DNA of 64,000 nucleotides from Deroplatys truncata. Lineage: Eukaryota; Arthropoda; Insecta; Mantodea; Mantidae. A program made the position numbers and the translations under genes. Numbering within the stretch: the stretch's first letter is position 1; every line of letters starts with the position of its first letter. This document shows, one piece after another, positions 1-11,089 of this stretch. The stretch lies in contig CM060989.1 in assembly GCA_030765065.1 (NCBI GenBank), forward strand, positions 35,269,501 through 35,333,500, given 5' to 3'. The notes beneath the pieces were generated by a model that saw only the letters and a list, made by a program, of their open reading frames with translations, ran no database searches and had not been told where the DNA came from.

Positions 1-197
1 ACCAAGTTTGGTGTTTATCCGACTGTTCGTTTCTGAGTTATGCTGTTCACAGACAGACACACACACGGACATGTTTCCAAAAATGCTTTTTTTGGATTCA
101 GGGGGTCTCAAAACATGTATTTCCGGTGAAATCTCGGTATCGAATTTTTGGATGGAATACAGTACTTCCCCTACTTACTATACATAGTAGAGAAAAT
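1..197 (+). repeat. Family A repeat, right-end fragment
   Basis: This stretch closely matches 53310-53560: the same block runs through a short CA-rich part and a segment with the motif TTTCCGGTGAAATCTCGGTA, and ends near GTAGAGAAA. It is the right end of the unclassified repeat called family A here; its left end lies outside the window or is lost. Confidence 0.8.
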
Positions 198-360
198 AAA
201 AAAAGGTATGAGGATGTTAACCTAACACCAAATTTAACATGATGTTAAAGCTAACATTGTTTGATGAAACAATATTTACAATAACTTCATTGTTAAATCA
301 CAGTAACATTGTGTTAAAATTTAACATCGGTTGGTAAAACTGACCCTCAGAGGGTTAAAG
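193..360. repeat. TTAACA-rich MITE-like segment
   Basis: The segment is rich in TTAACA/TGTTAA and ends with AACATCGGTTGGTAAAACTG. Its reverse complement resembles the start of a similar segment at 41811-41950. It is probably a short non-autonomous DNA transposon; the shared ends are loosely Harbinger-like, which is inference. Confidence 0.4.
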
Positions 361-527
361 CAAGTGTACACTAAACCTAGGATATAAAACTAGACTGGTA
401 AGATGAACTGCTATTCCAGTTTTTAAACCTGAACTCTCAGCGCCATACAATTCAAACTTTACTGTTTATAAAACAAATATAAATTTTTGGTTTAAGCTGT
501 AACAGTGATAATGAATACATCACTTAC

Positions 528-683
528 CTGTTTATTTTTCTTTGGTTTCATGCTTTCTGGAATAGTGTCTGGGGGTATCTTTGGTATCTGGAATACCGTC
601 ACTATACCCTGATCATTTCCTGCTGCTACCATGTAATCCACAGTAGAAATAACCTTCACACAAGTTATGGCAGAAGCCGTGCT
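528..683 (-). CDS. TECPR2: TECPR2-like protein, coding exon 2 (gene partial, continues past base 1)
   Basis: 156 nt, exactly 52 codons, phase 0 at both ends. It is bounded by acceptor TTTTACAG (684-690) and donor GTAAGTG (527-521). It encodes residues 76-127, including TCVKVISTVDYMVAAGNDQG and VTVFQIP, which are beta-propeller strands matching the second strand block of the TECPR2 N-terminal WD40 domain. The exon ends in a lysine-rich KPKKNKQ loop. Later exons must lie left of the window. TECPR2 is known in vertebrates as an ATG8-binding factor in autophagy and ER-exit-site maintenance. HPS5 has a related propeller but fits less well. Confidence 0.8.
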
Positions 684-1139
684 CTGTAAAATCACATGTC
701 AGTTATTATATTAAGACTAATTTCATTTCATTTTGGGGTACATTCCAAGTGAAATGATTATGCTTCACACAGCATTGAACCATTGCTTGTACTTTTCTGA
801 ATTGAATCAAAATAAAAGACACTATAGCTCGCACATTCATTTCTGAACAATGACCTTGATCCAGAAAACAGTGAGCCAGGATCTACCCTTCTCTCTCCTG
901 CATTCAGCACACTTATGGCTTATATTACTTGATACAATACATAGAGTGAACTGTCTGCCCCTTACAGTTGACTGTAAAGTATTATCACATGAATGTCAGC
1001 GTGCACAGTGAGTTAACTTTGTATTACCGCCTCCTTTAATTTCAAAGTTAAAAAGGAAAAACACTTCATAGTCAAACTCATGAGATGATTGCTAATGTTT
1101 AAGACACATGAAAAAACAGGTCAAGAATAAAGTTCAGAG

Positions 1140-1405
1140 CTCTCCTGAGTTTTCCAAAAAAAATCCAAAAACTTCAAGAAAGAGTTCCAGCAGCCACTAA
1201 TGTCCCAAACAGTGCTGTTCGCAGAAATTTGCAATAAAAGCAAAAACATGAAGAGGAAAGAGCATCTTTTGGACTGGCCATACAAGAGCACAATGTCCTG
1301 ACCAGAGTAACAGAAATTGACGAAAATTGGTACAATGGAAGAAAGAATTGAAAGATTTATAATGAAGACAATGGGATGGAAATTCTTACTGGGACTAAGG
1401 TATTT
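1140..1405 (+). mobile_element. IS630/Tc1-like transposase N-terminal relic
   Basis: In broken frames this reads a helix-turn-helix style stretch (VPAATNVS, AVRRN-like, KHEEERASF) followed by LTRVTEID. That layout resembles the DNA-binding region of spliced IS630-type insect transposases. A copy of the same 240 bp lies inside the mariner at 2704-2948. No inverted ends were found here. Confidence 0.45.
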
Positions 1406-1837
1406 AATTTGATAGTTGCTGGATACCAGTAGTTAAGAGGTTAGTTTTCTTTATATTTTATTGTTGTAAATTTGTACAATCAATTGGGTTAATAATAAAG
1501 TTACTTACTTAATTTGATAGTGGCTGTACAAATTCTCTGTACAGAGACATGCAAAATAAACATTCCAGTAATACTTGAGCAGGTGACTTCATTACAATGA
1601 AATGCTCTTGCTACTGAAGACAGGTAAAGACTTGCATCCAAGCTTTCATTTAAATGTTTCAGTGTTCAAGAACAATTGCGGGAGCTATAACTTGCAATTA
1701 TTAGATTTGCAACAGAAAACCTTGTGCTTACAATTTGACTTCAGATGTACATTTTGATGTCGGAAACTTTTTGGGTGAAACTTCATAAACGAAATCTAAC
1801 ATTTAATGGCAACTTAACTTTCTCTTCACACTATTTA

Positions 1838-3348
1838 CGAGGGCAGTCCCAGAAGTACCCAACCTGATGTATAGATAGCAGTTGTTTCAAACAAATGACT
1901 ATGGTAGAAAGTACCAACCTTGTAAAGCTTAAGTTTGAAGTTAGACAATGCTACATTGTTTAGTAATTGTTTGGCAACCATCAATGGTGAATGCTCTCAG
2001 CAAATTTGTAAAAACTGGGCATTGTTATATGATATAATACTTTCATTTGAAAGGTCTTAGTCCAACTAATATTAAAGCTGAGCTAGATTTTACTCTGGGG
2101 GAGTCTGCTCCTTCGTTTACAACAGTAAAATATTGGGTGGCAGAGTTTAAGCAAGGCCGTACAAGTTGCCAAGACAAACATAGCAGTGGTTGACCAAATG
2201 AGGTGACCATGCCAGAAATTGTAAAGAAAATCCACAAAATGACATAGGATGACCGTCGACTGAAAGTGTGCGAGCTAGCAGACATTGTAGGCATTTCAAA
2301 AAGTGCTGTACTTCGCATACTGACTGAAAATTTAAACAAGAGAAAGCTGTGTGCAAGATATGTGCCGTGTTTACTCACAGTAAAACAAAAACAGCGTCAT
2401 GAGGATGTTTCGGTCAAGTGTTTGGTGATGTTTTGCTGCAATAAAGCAGAGTTTTTGCAACGATTCATAACCATGGATGAAACATGGGTCCATCACTTCA
2501 CATGTGAGATGAAGGAACAGTCAAAACAGTGGATTGAAACAGGAGAATCAGCTCCAAAGAAGGCAAAGACAGTTCCATCCAGACAAGATCATGGCGTCAG
2601 TTTTTTGGGATGTGCATGGGATCATTTTCATTGATTATCCTCAAAAAGGAAAAGCAATCAATGGTGAGATTATGCAAACTTATTGCAGCGTTTGAATGAT
2701 GAAATTAAGCAAAATCCAAAAACTTCAAAAAGAGTTCCAGCGGCCACTAATGTCTCACGCAGTGCTGTTAGCAGAAATTAAAAACATGAAGAGGAAAGAG
2801 CATCTTTGACACTCCTATGAAAAAAAAAACATGATGTCCTGACTAGAGTAACAGAAATTGACGAAAGATGGTACAATGGAAGAAAGAATTGAAAGACTTA
2901 TAATGAAGACAATGGGATGGAAGTCCTTACTGGGACTAAGGTATTTAAGCCGCATTTAGCGAAAAAGAAAGTTCTGTTTCATCAAGACAATGCACCAGTT
3001 CACACATCTATTATCGCCATGGCCAAAATCAATGAGTTATAGTTCAAATTGCTTCCTCATGCACCCTATTCACCAGATTTAGCCCCTCTCTGATTATTTT
3101 CTGTTTCCAAAGTTGAAGAAATGGCTTGGTGGTAAAAGATTTGCCAACAATGAAGAGGTGGAGCTTGCAGTTGATGGCTATTTTGCAGAACTCGATGGTT
3201 CTCACTATAAACAGGGTATCAAAGCGATTGAACATCGCTGGGAAAAGTGTATCGAGCTGAAAGGAGACTATGTAGAGAAATAAAGATGCTTTTTCTCAAA
3301 ATTGTTGTATTTTCTTTGTTAGGTCGGGTACTTCTGGGACAGTCCTCG
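1838..3348 (+). mobile_element. Mariner-like element M1, defective, with insertion
   Basis: Inverted ends of about 28 bp (CGAGGGCAGTCCCAGAAGTA on the left, its near complement ending CAGTCCTCG on the right) are flanked by TA. The plus strand carries a mariner transposase broken by stops and shifts; visible parts include a helix-turn-helix region with MCELADIVGISKSAV, then TMDETWVHHF (first catalytic Asp) and HQDNAPVHTS (second). The C-terminal end KRIEL-like/GDYVEK is at about 3240-3283. Length is 1511 bp; removing the 2704-2948 insertion leaves about 1270 bp, the normal size, close to the sister copy at 32653-33931. Confidence 0.9.
2704..2948 (+). mobile_element. 240-bp IS630-like module inserted in mariner M1
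   Basis: It is absent from the sister mariner at 32653-33931, where the flanking mariner sequence is continuous, and is homologous over its whole length to 1150-1400. It carries the same broken HTH reading frame. The right edge of homology coincides with the insertion edge at GGTATTTAA. Confidence 0.7.
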
Positions 3349-3870
3349 TATTTTCAATCCTACTCATACAAAAGCTTATTTTTCATTTTGCTATATGCTG
3401 ATCACAAAAATATTTTAAGAAATGGTTTCAACAAGGAAAACAAGATTGGAATCACTGTGTGTATGCCAAAAGGTACACAATGAGCCAATTCTGATTTTTC
3501 TCTTCTCAGACCTTAGAATTAAACCAAGTTAATTGCTATCATTTTTTAAACTATTTGAGTCATGTGATGAGCTGTACTCACATAAGTTAATAATGGCATT
3601 TAAATCACATAACTATGTTTAGTCAATGTGCTTTGTTATTTTCATATACTGATCTTAGAATCAAATATGAGTATTTGTAGCTATTTTACATCATAAATAT
3701 ATTTATTTCAATACTATTGTAGTGCTTTTTTGTATTTAGTACTAAAAGCAAAAACCATGCAACTACAATCACATGTAACCCTGGCATCATCCACACATGC
3801 CATATACTGTTTATTTTACGTGAGCCTCCCCATCCTTTACCACAGGCACTTGGGAATTGTTTTGACTTAC

Positions 3871-4095
3871 CTCACAACGCAGTCTTTGCAAATCTCCAGT
3901 CTTACGATTGTACCAATACACTAAACCTAGGTTTGTGCCAACTGCTATGAATTCTGGCAATGCATCCACACATGTGAGATTCAGATCCTGAGTAAAAAGA
4001 CCTCTCTGTGCCTTTAATGGAATCTGATGGAGAAGACCAGTTAGCGGTGACCATTCTCGCAGCAGTCCATCATCTTCAAGTGATGGATTTGCCAT
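3871..4095 (-). CDS. TECPR2: TECPR2-like protein, coding exon 1 (N-terminus)
   Basis: 225 nt, 75 codons, from ATG at 4095-4093 to donor GTAAGTC at 3870. The protein starts MANPSLEDDGLLREWSPLTG and contains IPLKAQRGLFTQ, LPEFIAVGTNLGLVYWYNR and DLQRLRCE. These match the start of TECPR2, where an acidic/aromatic leader precedes a first propeller blade with an IAVGSSIG-type turn. The end phase joins exactly to exon 2. Upstream (4096-4570) I see no clear 5' UTR exon or promoter motif. The gene lies about 28 kb downstream of the kelch gene on the same strand. Confidence 0.82.
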
Positions 4096-4574
4096 TTTTA
4101 TTTCCTTTGTGAGACAATATTAAATTCTCAACTTGCAGTATTTACCAGTGTTTGTGCATTGATCTAGAAGAAATATATACATCTTAATTAGAACTTTGGA
4201 GAGTCCTATATCAAATGAACAGTGCAAGGGGAAAATGATTGTCAAGAAATAAAAATACATTGTGAAATAATATCTTCAAAAGTAGCTTTTGAAATGCTAA
4301 GTGCATAAGGCAATTGTCTATATATTATGTTAAAGTTCACTGTAGGAGGGAAAAGTAATGAATAGGGAACTTTAAAATCCAATTATATAAACTGAATATT
4401 ACATTCCCATTTGAAATCAGGAACATTATACACACTCTTAAATCAAAGAACTCAACAAGCTATGACCTTAACATGGTTAAAGTCATAAAGACAGGCTCCC
4501 AAATTATACGTATGGTCTTAATTTGCTTGTGTAATGAGTAATTGAAAAATAACATATTCCCTGGCAGATTTAAA

Positions 4575-6600
4575 TAATCATCAAAACTCTGTACAAAAAG
4601 GAGGAGAAGTATGAATTATCCAACTACAGACCAATATCTGTTTCTAAAATATTAGGAAGTTTTATGTAACAGAGTTTATTACCAAGATTTTGAAATACAT
4701 AACATACTGGCAAAGGAGCATTTTGATTTCAAAAAGTAAACTTAAAAAAAAAAAAACCCACACATACGAGGGTAATCCCAAAATCTCCAATTTTTTTTTT
4801 AAAAATACAAAGAAACTTTTACTGACAACAAATGGTACATAGTTTTGAAGCTTTAACATTTGCCTATTTTTCCACATAATCGCCATTTCAGTCGATGCAT
4901 TTTTGTAGATGCTATGGCAGTTTTTGTATGCCCATGTCATACCAGCTTGCCACCATGCTCTTGAAAAGTGATGGACCTCATTTTTCACTTCATCGTCGTC
5001 ACCAAAGCGCCTTCCAGCCGAGTGTTCTTTCAACTTGGGAAACAAGTGGTAGTCACTGGGTGCTAAGTCCAGACTATAGGGTGGATGGATGCTGGTTTCC
5101 CATCCAAACTGTTGCAGAAGATGGTTTGACAGGCGGTGTGGGGGCGAGCATTGTCATGGAGAAGGCTTATACCCTCGCTCAACATTCCTCTTCTACAGTT
5201 CTGAATTGCCTGTCTGAGTTTTTTTTAATGTCTGACAATACCTGTCGGCATTTATTGTTGTCCCAGGATCCATAAAGTCGACCAACAATATCCCCTTTCG
5301 ATCCCAAAACACAGTTGCCATGACTTTACCGGCAGACTGTGTTCTCTTGAATTTTCACGGCTTGGGTGAACCGGAATGCTGCCACTCACGTGATTGTTGT
5401 TTGGTCTCAGATGTAAAGTGGAAAGCCCAGGTTTCGTCACCCATGACTATTGAATCCAAAAGGTTGTCCTTTTCATCTGCATAGCGTTGAAGAAATTGGC
5501 GGAAAGTTTCAGCGTGTTGCCTTTTGTGATCTTCTGTCAGCATTCTTGGGGCCCATCTTGCGCACACCTTCCAAAATTTCAACTCTTCAATCAAAGTCCG
5601 ATGAATAGTGCTTCGAGAAATCTCTGGAACAATGCAGAGCTCATCGAGAGTGATCCGCCGATCTTGAAGCACGATTTGTTCAACCTTTGCGATTGTTTCG
5701 TCAGAAATGGACGGTCTCCCGCTTCTTTCCTCGTCATGAATTTCCGTGCGACCATTTGCAAATTCTCTACACCACTTGTGGACATTTTTGACATTCATAC
5801 ACTTCCATCAACTGTCGATGAATTTCGACAGGTTTAACCCCTTTTGCACTCAAAAAGCGAATAAGTGCGCGAACTTCGCACCTGGCGGTAGTGGCTAACG
5901 GGAACTCCATTATAACTGGCTGCCAAGCCAAGACTGAGGGCGCCAAGGGATGTGCGGTGGTTTCTGAAGAGAGTGGAGGGAGGGAGGAAAAAAGTAGTAT
6001 GGCCAACATCCACACAAACAGTTTCCCTGCGATCCCAGCGCTTTGGAGACCTTACTTTTGGGATTACCCTCGTATATTTCCTTTCAAATAGAAAATGGAT
6101 AGCTAAGAATAACACAATGCATGTTGGAATTGTCTTCTGAGATCTAGCAAAGACTTTTGACTGTGCAAAATGACATCCTTCTTGCCAAATTAAAACTCTA
6201 TTCCATGAAAAATAATCTAGGGTGTTTACACGACAGAAACAAAGATTGAAAATACAAAACAATTATAAACCATATAATCACTTCTCCAATTGGGGAACAA
6301 TAAGTCAAAGTCCCACAAGGCTCAATACTTGGCCCTCTACTGTTTCTCATTTATATAAATGATTTACCTCTCCTAATTAAAGACAGGGCCAGTGTAAGCC
6401 CTTTTGCACATGATACTAATGTATTAATACGTACCAAAAATTTAGGCAAGATGGATAACAAAATAATATACTTAATGAAGTATGTAAACAGTTTGAAGTC
6501 AACAAATTTGCTCTAAACTTTGATAACTAATGTAATGAAATTCATCACATACGGCTTCCCAGATCAAAACATAACATATGAAATAACAATAGAAGTATTT
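4575..6600 (+). mobile_element. Non-LTR retrotransposon RT fragment split by a mariner
   Basis: Before the mariner (4575-4766) the plus strand reads YELSNYRPISVS and ILAKEHFDF. After it (6073-6450) it reads DLAKTFDCAKHDILLAKL and [20 protein letters not shown], then FAHDTNVLI where the family has FADDTNVL. These are consecutive RT blocks of a Jockey/CR1-like LINE, with shifts and stops. The FADD-to-FAHD change removes an active-site Asp, so the copy is dead. Confidence 0.75.
4767..6072 (-). mobile_element. Mariner-like element M2, nearly full length, broken ORF
   Basis: 1306 bp with inverted ends (CGAGGGTAATCCCAAAATCT / its complement) and TA at 4765-4766 and 6073-6074. On the minus strand the longest open part (about 5355-5798) shows HKWCREFANGRTEI, RSGRPSISDETIAKVEQIV with an HTH, WAPRMLTEDHK and MGDETWAFHF (first Asp). 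The frame breaks after GSPKP, and the C-terminal part is read in other frames towards 4830. It sits inside the LINE RT described above. Confidence 0.88.
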
Positions 6601-7149
6601 AAAAACTCATTTAACAAAATTCCTGGACTTACAGAAACATAACCACTTAAACTGGAAATTGCACATTACGTATATCAATGACAGGCACTGAAAACCTCAT
6701 TACTCCATTATTATAAACTTTACAGGAGAAGCAAATAATTGATTTAAAAATACATATAAAACATTAAACAGTTGCTGTACTTTCTGCTCGACAGTGCAAG
6801 CTTAATCATTAATAGGTGAACTACTTTCATGTCTTTGTATCTCTCTTTGAAGCTGGAGTTCCGAGGTTTTCACTTAGAATTCCTAGAATGATGTAGATGT
6901 GAGGTACAAACTATAATATAGATGTGAATCTAATTTAAAATAACTTTATATTAAAAGCAAATAGCACCAGACACTTGTTTTATGTAATCAAACTGTTAAC
7001 TTTAGAAAAGTACAGTTAAATAAGTTATAACAATACTTAATTCAGTATTTTAAATTAACAATCTTAGGTATCTGTTATAAATAGAATAATAAAATGTATT
7101 GTAATCATACAATTTGCCATGAGCTGGCTTAATGCAAGATGTTAGGTAG
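6601..7149. other. AT-rich intergenic sequence
   Basis: A probable LINE tail continues to about 6770. Beyond that no gene, repeat end or RNA is visible. Confidence 0.4.
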
Positions 7150-7371
7150 CTATATAATTCTTGCTTTTATTATAAACAGACAGACTATCATAAAAAGAAG
7201 GTAATACTTTGGTTTAACAGCTTTAAGCTGCGGGAGATGAGCATACTTTTTTGCATTGATCTTCAGTGAAGATTTGTAGAGAGATGGCACTTCATCATCA
7301 CTATCCACTTCAACAGCTTTTTGTTTTTCAAATTCCATTTTCTGCTTCAGCTGATTCCGTTCCCCCGCCAT
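7150..7371 (-). CDS. Uncertain small exon or small ORF
   Basis: An ORF starting MAGERNQLKQKMEF directly follows an acceptor-like ATATTTTAG at its 5' side. The middle is polar and acidic (VEVDSDDEVPSLYKS), then basic (NAKKYAHLPQLKAVKPK). After a weak possible donor (GTATTA at about 7204) the frame runs through a hydrophobic tail, LLFMIVCLFI, to a stop at 7150. It could be an internal exon of an unseen gene, a small tail-anchored protein, or chance. The composition is more protein-like than neighbouring ORFs and the ATGGCGG start is gene-like. I do not recognise the family. Confidence 0.35.
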   Translation of the reverse strand: MAGERNQLKQKMEFEKQKAVEVDSDDEVPSLYKSSLKINAKKYAHLPQLKAVKPKYYLLFMIVCLFIIKARII

Positions 7372-7526
7372 CTAAAATATTTTAAAACTTTGATTCACTT
7401 CTAAGATATTCATATTAATATACCTACCAAAATTATGGCTTACTGCTATAATGACAGTTTTGTTGTGCAATGAAAAAGACATATAATACAGCATGGTCGT
7501 TTTAAGGTAAGGCCACAGACCAGCTA

Positions 7527-8637
7527 TAGGGTAGTTAAATTATATTTGAACCCACTTGCAGCCTCTCTCTACTGCACGAGACAGTCAGCAGTCGCCGGGG
7601 AAATTACGCCAGCAAAGGCGGACTAAACTTCTTACCTTATAATAGATGCTGGAAATGTTAACCTTCTGCTCTCAAACAGGCAACACATCTCATGTAAATA
7701 TTCTTGCTCACTCTCTGAAGCTCAGCAGCAGGAATTCTTGTGATTTCTTGCACAATGTTTTCTACAAGTTTCTGTAGTGTGCGAGGATTGGAATAATACA
7801 CTTTGTCTTTTAAAGAACCCCATAAATAAAAATCACAACTCGTTAGGTCATGAGAACGAGGGGGCTACAAATCAACACTAATTATTCTGTCATCAAATAC
7901 CTCTCTTATTGCAAGTAATGATTCGGCAGCTGTATGTGCTGTTGCAGAATCTTGCTGGAATCAACCATACGATTTCTCTTCTTCTATCAAGCAATTGCAA
8001 AATGGCCTCAGAATTAATCTCTGATATCGCTCTGCATTTATTGTTTCATCAAAGAATATGGGCCCTATTATTCTTCTAGCACTTATCGCACACCACACTC
8101 CAATTTTCTGTTCATAATGAGGCGTTTCATTCAGTAGCATAGGTTTTTCTGAAGCCCAGTATAGACTGTTGTGAGTATTCACACGTCCACTTGGATGAAA
8201 CCCAGATTCATCAGTGAAAAACAAAAGCTGTGGGTCAATGAAACCCCTTCCTATGGATTGGAAAAACCAGTTACAATAATTCACACGTTTAGCAGGATCA
8301 TTTAGCTTTAACGCTTGCACTTGTGTGCAGCGATAGGGCTTCAGTTTCAACAGACGTGTAGCATTTCTCACAGAAGATCAAGATATACATGTTTGCTGCG
8401 CTAGTTTTTTCAGCGATTTTCAAGGCGAACGCTCCAAAGCGGCACCAATCACAAGAATTTCTGGTGCTGAGCTTCGGAGAGTGACCAAGAATATTTACAC
8501 GAGATATGCTGCCTGTTTGAGAGCAGGTCAACATTTCCAGCATCTATTATAAGGTAAGGATTTGGCTGCATGTGCCGGCTGTCCCACGCAGTAGAGAGAG
8601 AGGCTGCAAGTGGGTTCGAATATAATTTAACTCTCTA
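7527..8637 (-). mobile_element. IS630/Tc1-type element with fold-back ends, dead
   Basis: Long inverted repeats span roughly 7527-7750 and 8455-8637; both outer ends carry GAACCCACTTGCAGCCTCTC or its near match. The minus strand encodes a transposase core at 7961-8371 with FFTDESGFH (first Asp), IGVWCAIS and LIEEEKSYG. After that the frame continues but Trp codons are TGA (before FQQDSATAH) and TAG (in DLWPPRSHDL). The N-terminal coding part is replaced by an inverted copy of the 3' coding end. Confidence 0.8.
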
Positions 8638-9645
8638 TATATGTGCTATATACACCACTTATGACAAAGTTAGTACTCATTATAGTGCATATTACTATCA
8701 CTGTGAGTAAGCAACGTGAGAGTTACCGAACGAAAAACCCCAGTAATAGTATGTGGAGCACGCATATGCACGATTCATGGCCTCACTATAAAATGACTGC
8801 ACTGTACTATCAGTGTTATTTTACCTTCATTAAAAATCTGGGCCCAGATTCTGATGACATATCTTTTAATTATTATATCATATGCATTGCTGAAGTGTAT
8901 AAAAATCCTTATCATTGTCTCACATTATGAAATTGTATATTCGGTCATTTTTTGGACATTTGGGCATTTTTTTCAACTTTACATCTTTATTTTGTCCTCT
9001 TCTTGCCCTTTGCATCTTTATTTGTTAATTTTCTCACATTTATGTTGAGTATACAAAGATTTTTATATAACTGACAAATTACATAAGGATTACTTGAAAA
9101 GCTTCAGAAAATTCAACTCAGAAATACGAGTAACTTTGTATGTCCTTTACTAGCATTCTTGGGAGAACAAAATCATTCCTATTTAATGGTTAGGCCAGAA
9201 AGGTTTGCCTGTGCTTGGAGGGGTGGCTATTATCAGGGCAGCAGGTATCGTTACAGTTATGTATTCATGTCCCAAACTAGAGATGAGACATGTCAGTTTT
9301 CCCTTTTTGTTTCCGTTAATAAGTGTGTACAGTAAGGTTGCTGTTGTCCTTGGCTGTGAAGTCCTCTTTATTTGCAATGAACTGTGTGCAATCTGAGAAC
9401 TCAAAAGAATTAATGTCAAAGCTTTGTAAGACCTAATTCAAAAACAATTTTTGAAATTTTCTTTTCAGATTCTTCAAACAAGAACATGGAACAAATATAT
9501 TTTTAATAAATTTTCTACATTATCTCATTATTTTTATACCTACTTTTTCTACTTATATAGCAATTATATCTGTGTATAAAATAATTTATAGCTTTCAATA
9601 GTACACTAATTTTAACAAACTAAATAAATCTCAGTTTTATGTCAT
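8638..9645. other. Intergenic, nothing recognised
   Basis: AT-rich sequence with only short chance ORFs. I see no transposon ends or RNA genes. Confidence 0.5.
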
Positions 9646-9649
9646 TTTT

Positions 9650-9774
9650 ACTTCCTCTGCTACTTACCTATAGTAAGTAGAACAATATTGCATTCACTCA
9701 AAAATTTTATACCAAGATTTCACCAGAAATACTCATTTTAAGTCTCTCTGCATCCAAAAAAGAGCAGATTTAGA

Positions 9775-9819
<45 letters not shown>

Positions 9820-10535
9820 GGTGGGGGTGGGGGTGTGGGTGTGGGTGTGGGTGGGTGGGTGGGTGTGTGTGTGTGTGGGTGGGTGGGTGTGTGTATCTAT
9901 AAAACAGCATAACTCAAAAATGAAAAGTTGCATAAATACCAAACTTGGCATTTAAATTCGGCATCTTCCAAGGATATGACATGATTTTCAAGGAAATAAC
10001 CCTTACACAAAACACGGTTTACATGGTAAAAATTTTTGTTATTTTTTATCTTTTCAAAAATGGTCAACAATTTTTATTAAAATGCTATATGCTTAAGATA
10101 TCTGCATGTCAAATGCAATGTACATCTTGAATTTTCTGAGAACAACCTCTTAAGTCCTCTTCATTCTAAATGACTTGTATAACTTGTGTGCATAACGGTA
10201 GACAAAATCTTACTACACAAAAAATGTAGAACTTGTTAAAACACAACATTTATGTAAAATAAAATTTTTTGTGGAGTTAACCTTTTTGAGATATTCCTTG
10301 TTATTAGTTTGAATTTTCAAATACTTATACTTTTCTCAAATCAGAAGTCACTATTTGCTTTTTCCTCATGGTTATGCAAAGAGCATGGAATTTCAAAGCC
10401 ATTACATAGTGACACGCTCTTTAAAAATCTGACTATTGCTTTAGCTACTATATTCAACAACGAAGTGTGTAAACTTGAATTGAAGCTTGTAGAGGAGTGA
10501 GTAGTAAAAGTCATGTGAATGCAACACAGACTTTT
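9650..10535 (-). repeat. Family A repeat, near full length, reverse copy
   Basis: Starting from the end with CACCAGAAATACTC (equivalent to the CCGGTGAAATCTC block), it runs through a GT-rich tract, AAATACCAAACTTGGCATT, the TCCTCTTCATTCT block and TTTGAGATATTCC, and ends with AAAAGTCATGTGAATGCAAC. Block order matches the full copy at 52629-53570 reversed. Confidence 0.75.
9778..9893. repeat. (GT)n/(GGGT)n microsatellite
   Basis: About 115 bp of GT repeats mixed with GGGT and GGGGGT units. It sits where other family A copies carry a short CA/GT tract, so it is an expanded internal part of that repeat. Confidence 0.95.
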
Positions 10536-10599
10536 TTGTAATTGTGCTTTTTTAAATTTTAGAGTAATTTTTAGGTCATCCAATCCAGGCCCTGACAAT

Positions 10600-10705
10600 A
10601 ATTAAACCCATACTCAGTTCTGATACATTACAGATATGAACTGGACTAGAATACAGTTCTGGCAGTTTTATGAAATAAAAACCATTGTCCCTTTGTTTTG
10701 CAAGC
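10600..10705. repeat. Short dispersed repeat (family C)
   Basis: Its reverse complement matches 62095-62200 (shared core CAGAACTGTATTCTAGT and a CATAAAACT block). The element type is unknown. Confidence 0.6.
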
Positions 10706-11089
10706 CTAAGTATGACTTCTGTTCTTTCACCCTTCTGAAAGCAAAGCAGTCACTAGTCGGCCACGATATGAGTGTGTTCGGCGGGAAGAGAAACTAAATA
10801 GTTATGAAATAAGTGGGTGGGAATCAGAATAACAGCCACGAAAAAAAAAGTCTACAGTTCCAAGCTGGAATTACTAGCGAGGCTGAGGCCTGCAAATAAT
10901 GTACTGTTTTCATTGTACAACTGTATATTCCCTACCACCTTCCCTAGCCTTGATGACCTCAGGCATTGTCAAAAACGTGGCACCCTCCTCCTCCAAGCGC
11001 ACTAATATCATGGTCGACTAGTACATGCTACAGAATCTGTGCATTTGAGAGAAGAAATCAAACATTGTTATCACCTAAGATTATTAAAG

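Larger units (their letters stand above)
684..3870 (-). other. Intron 1 of the TECPR2-like gene
   Basis: 3187 nt between exons 1 and 2. It holds an IS630-like relic (1140-1405) and a mariner (1838-3348). In 700-1140, 1410-1835 and 3360-3865 I see only AT-rich sequence without a recognisable element. Confidence 0.7.

Noticed and set aside
4895-5837. Several plus-strand ORFs over 100 codons
   Set aside because: They are antisense shadows of mariner M2, whose transposase is on the minus strand.
9733-9951. Thr-His/Pro-rich ORF
   Set aside because: It is a translation of the (GT)n/(GGGT)n microsatellite.
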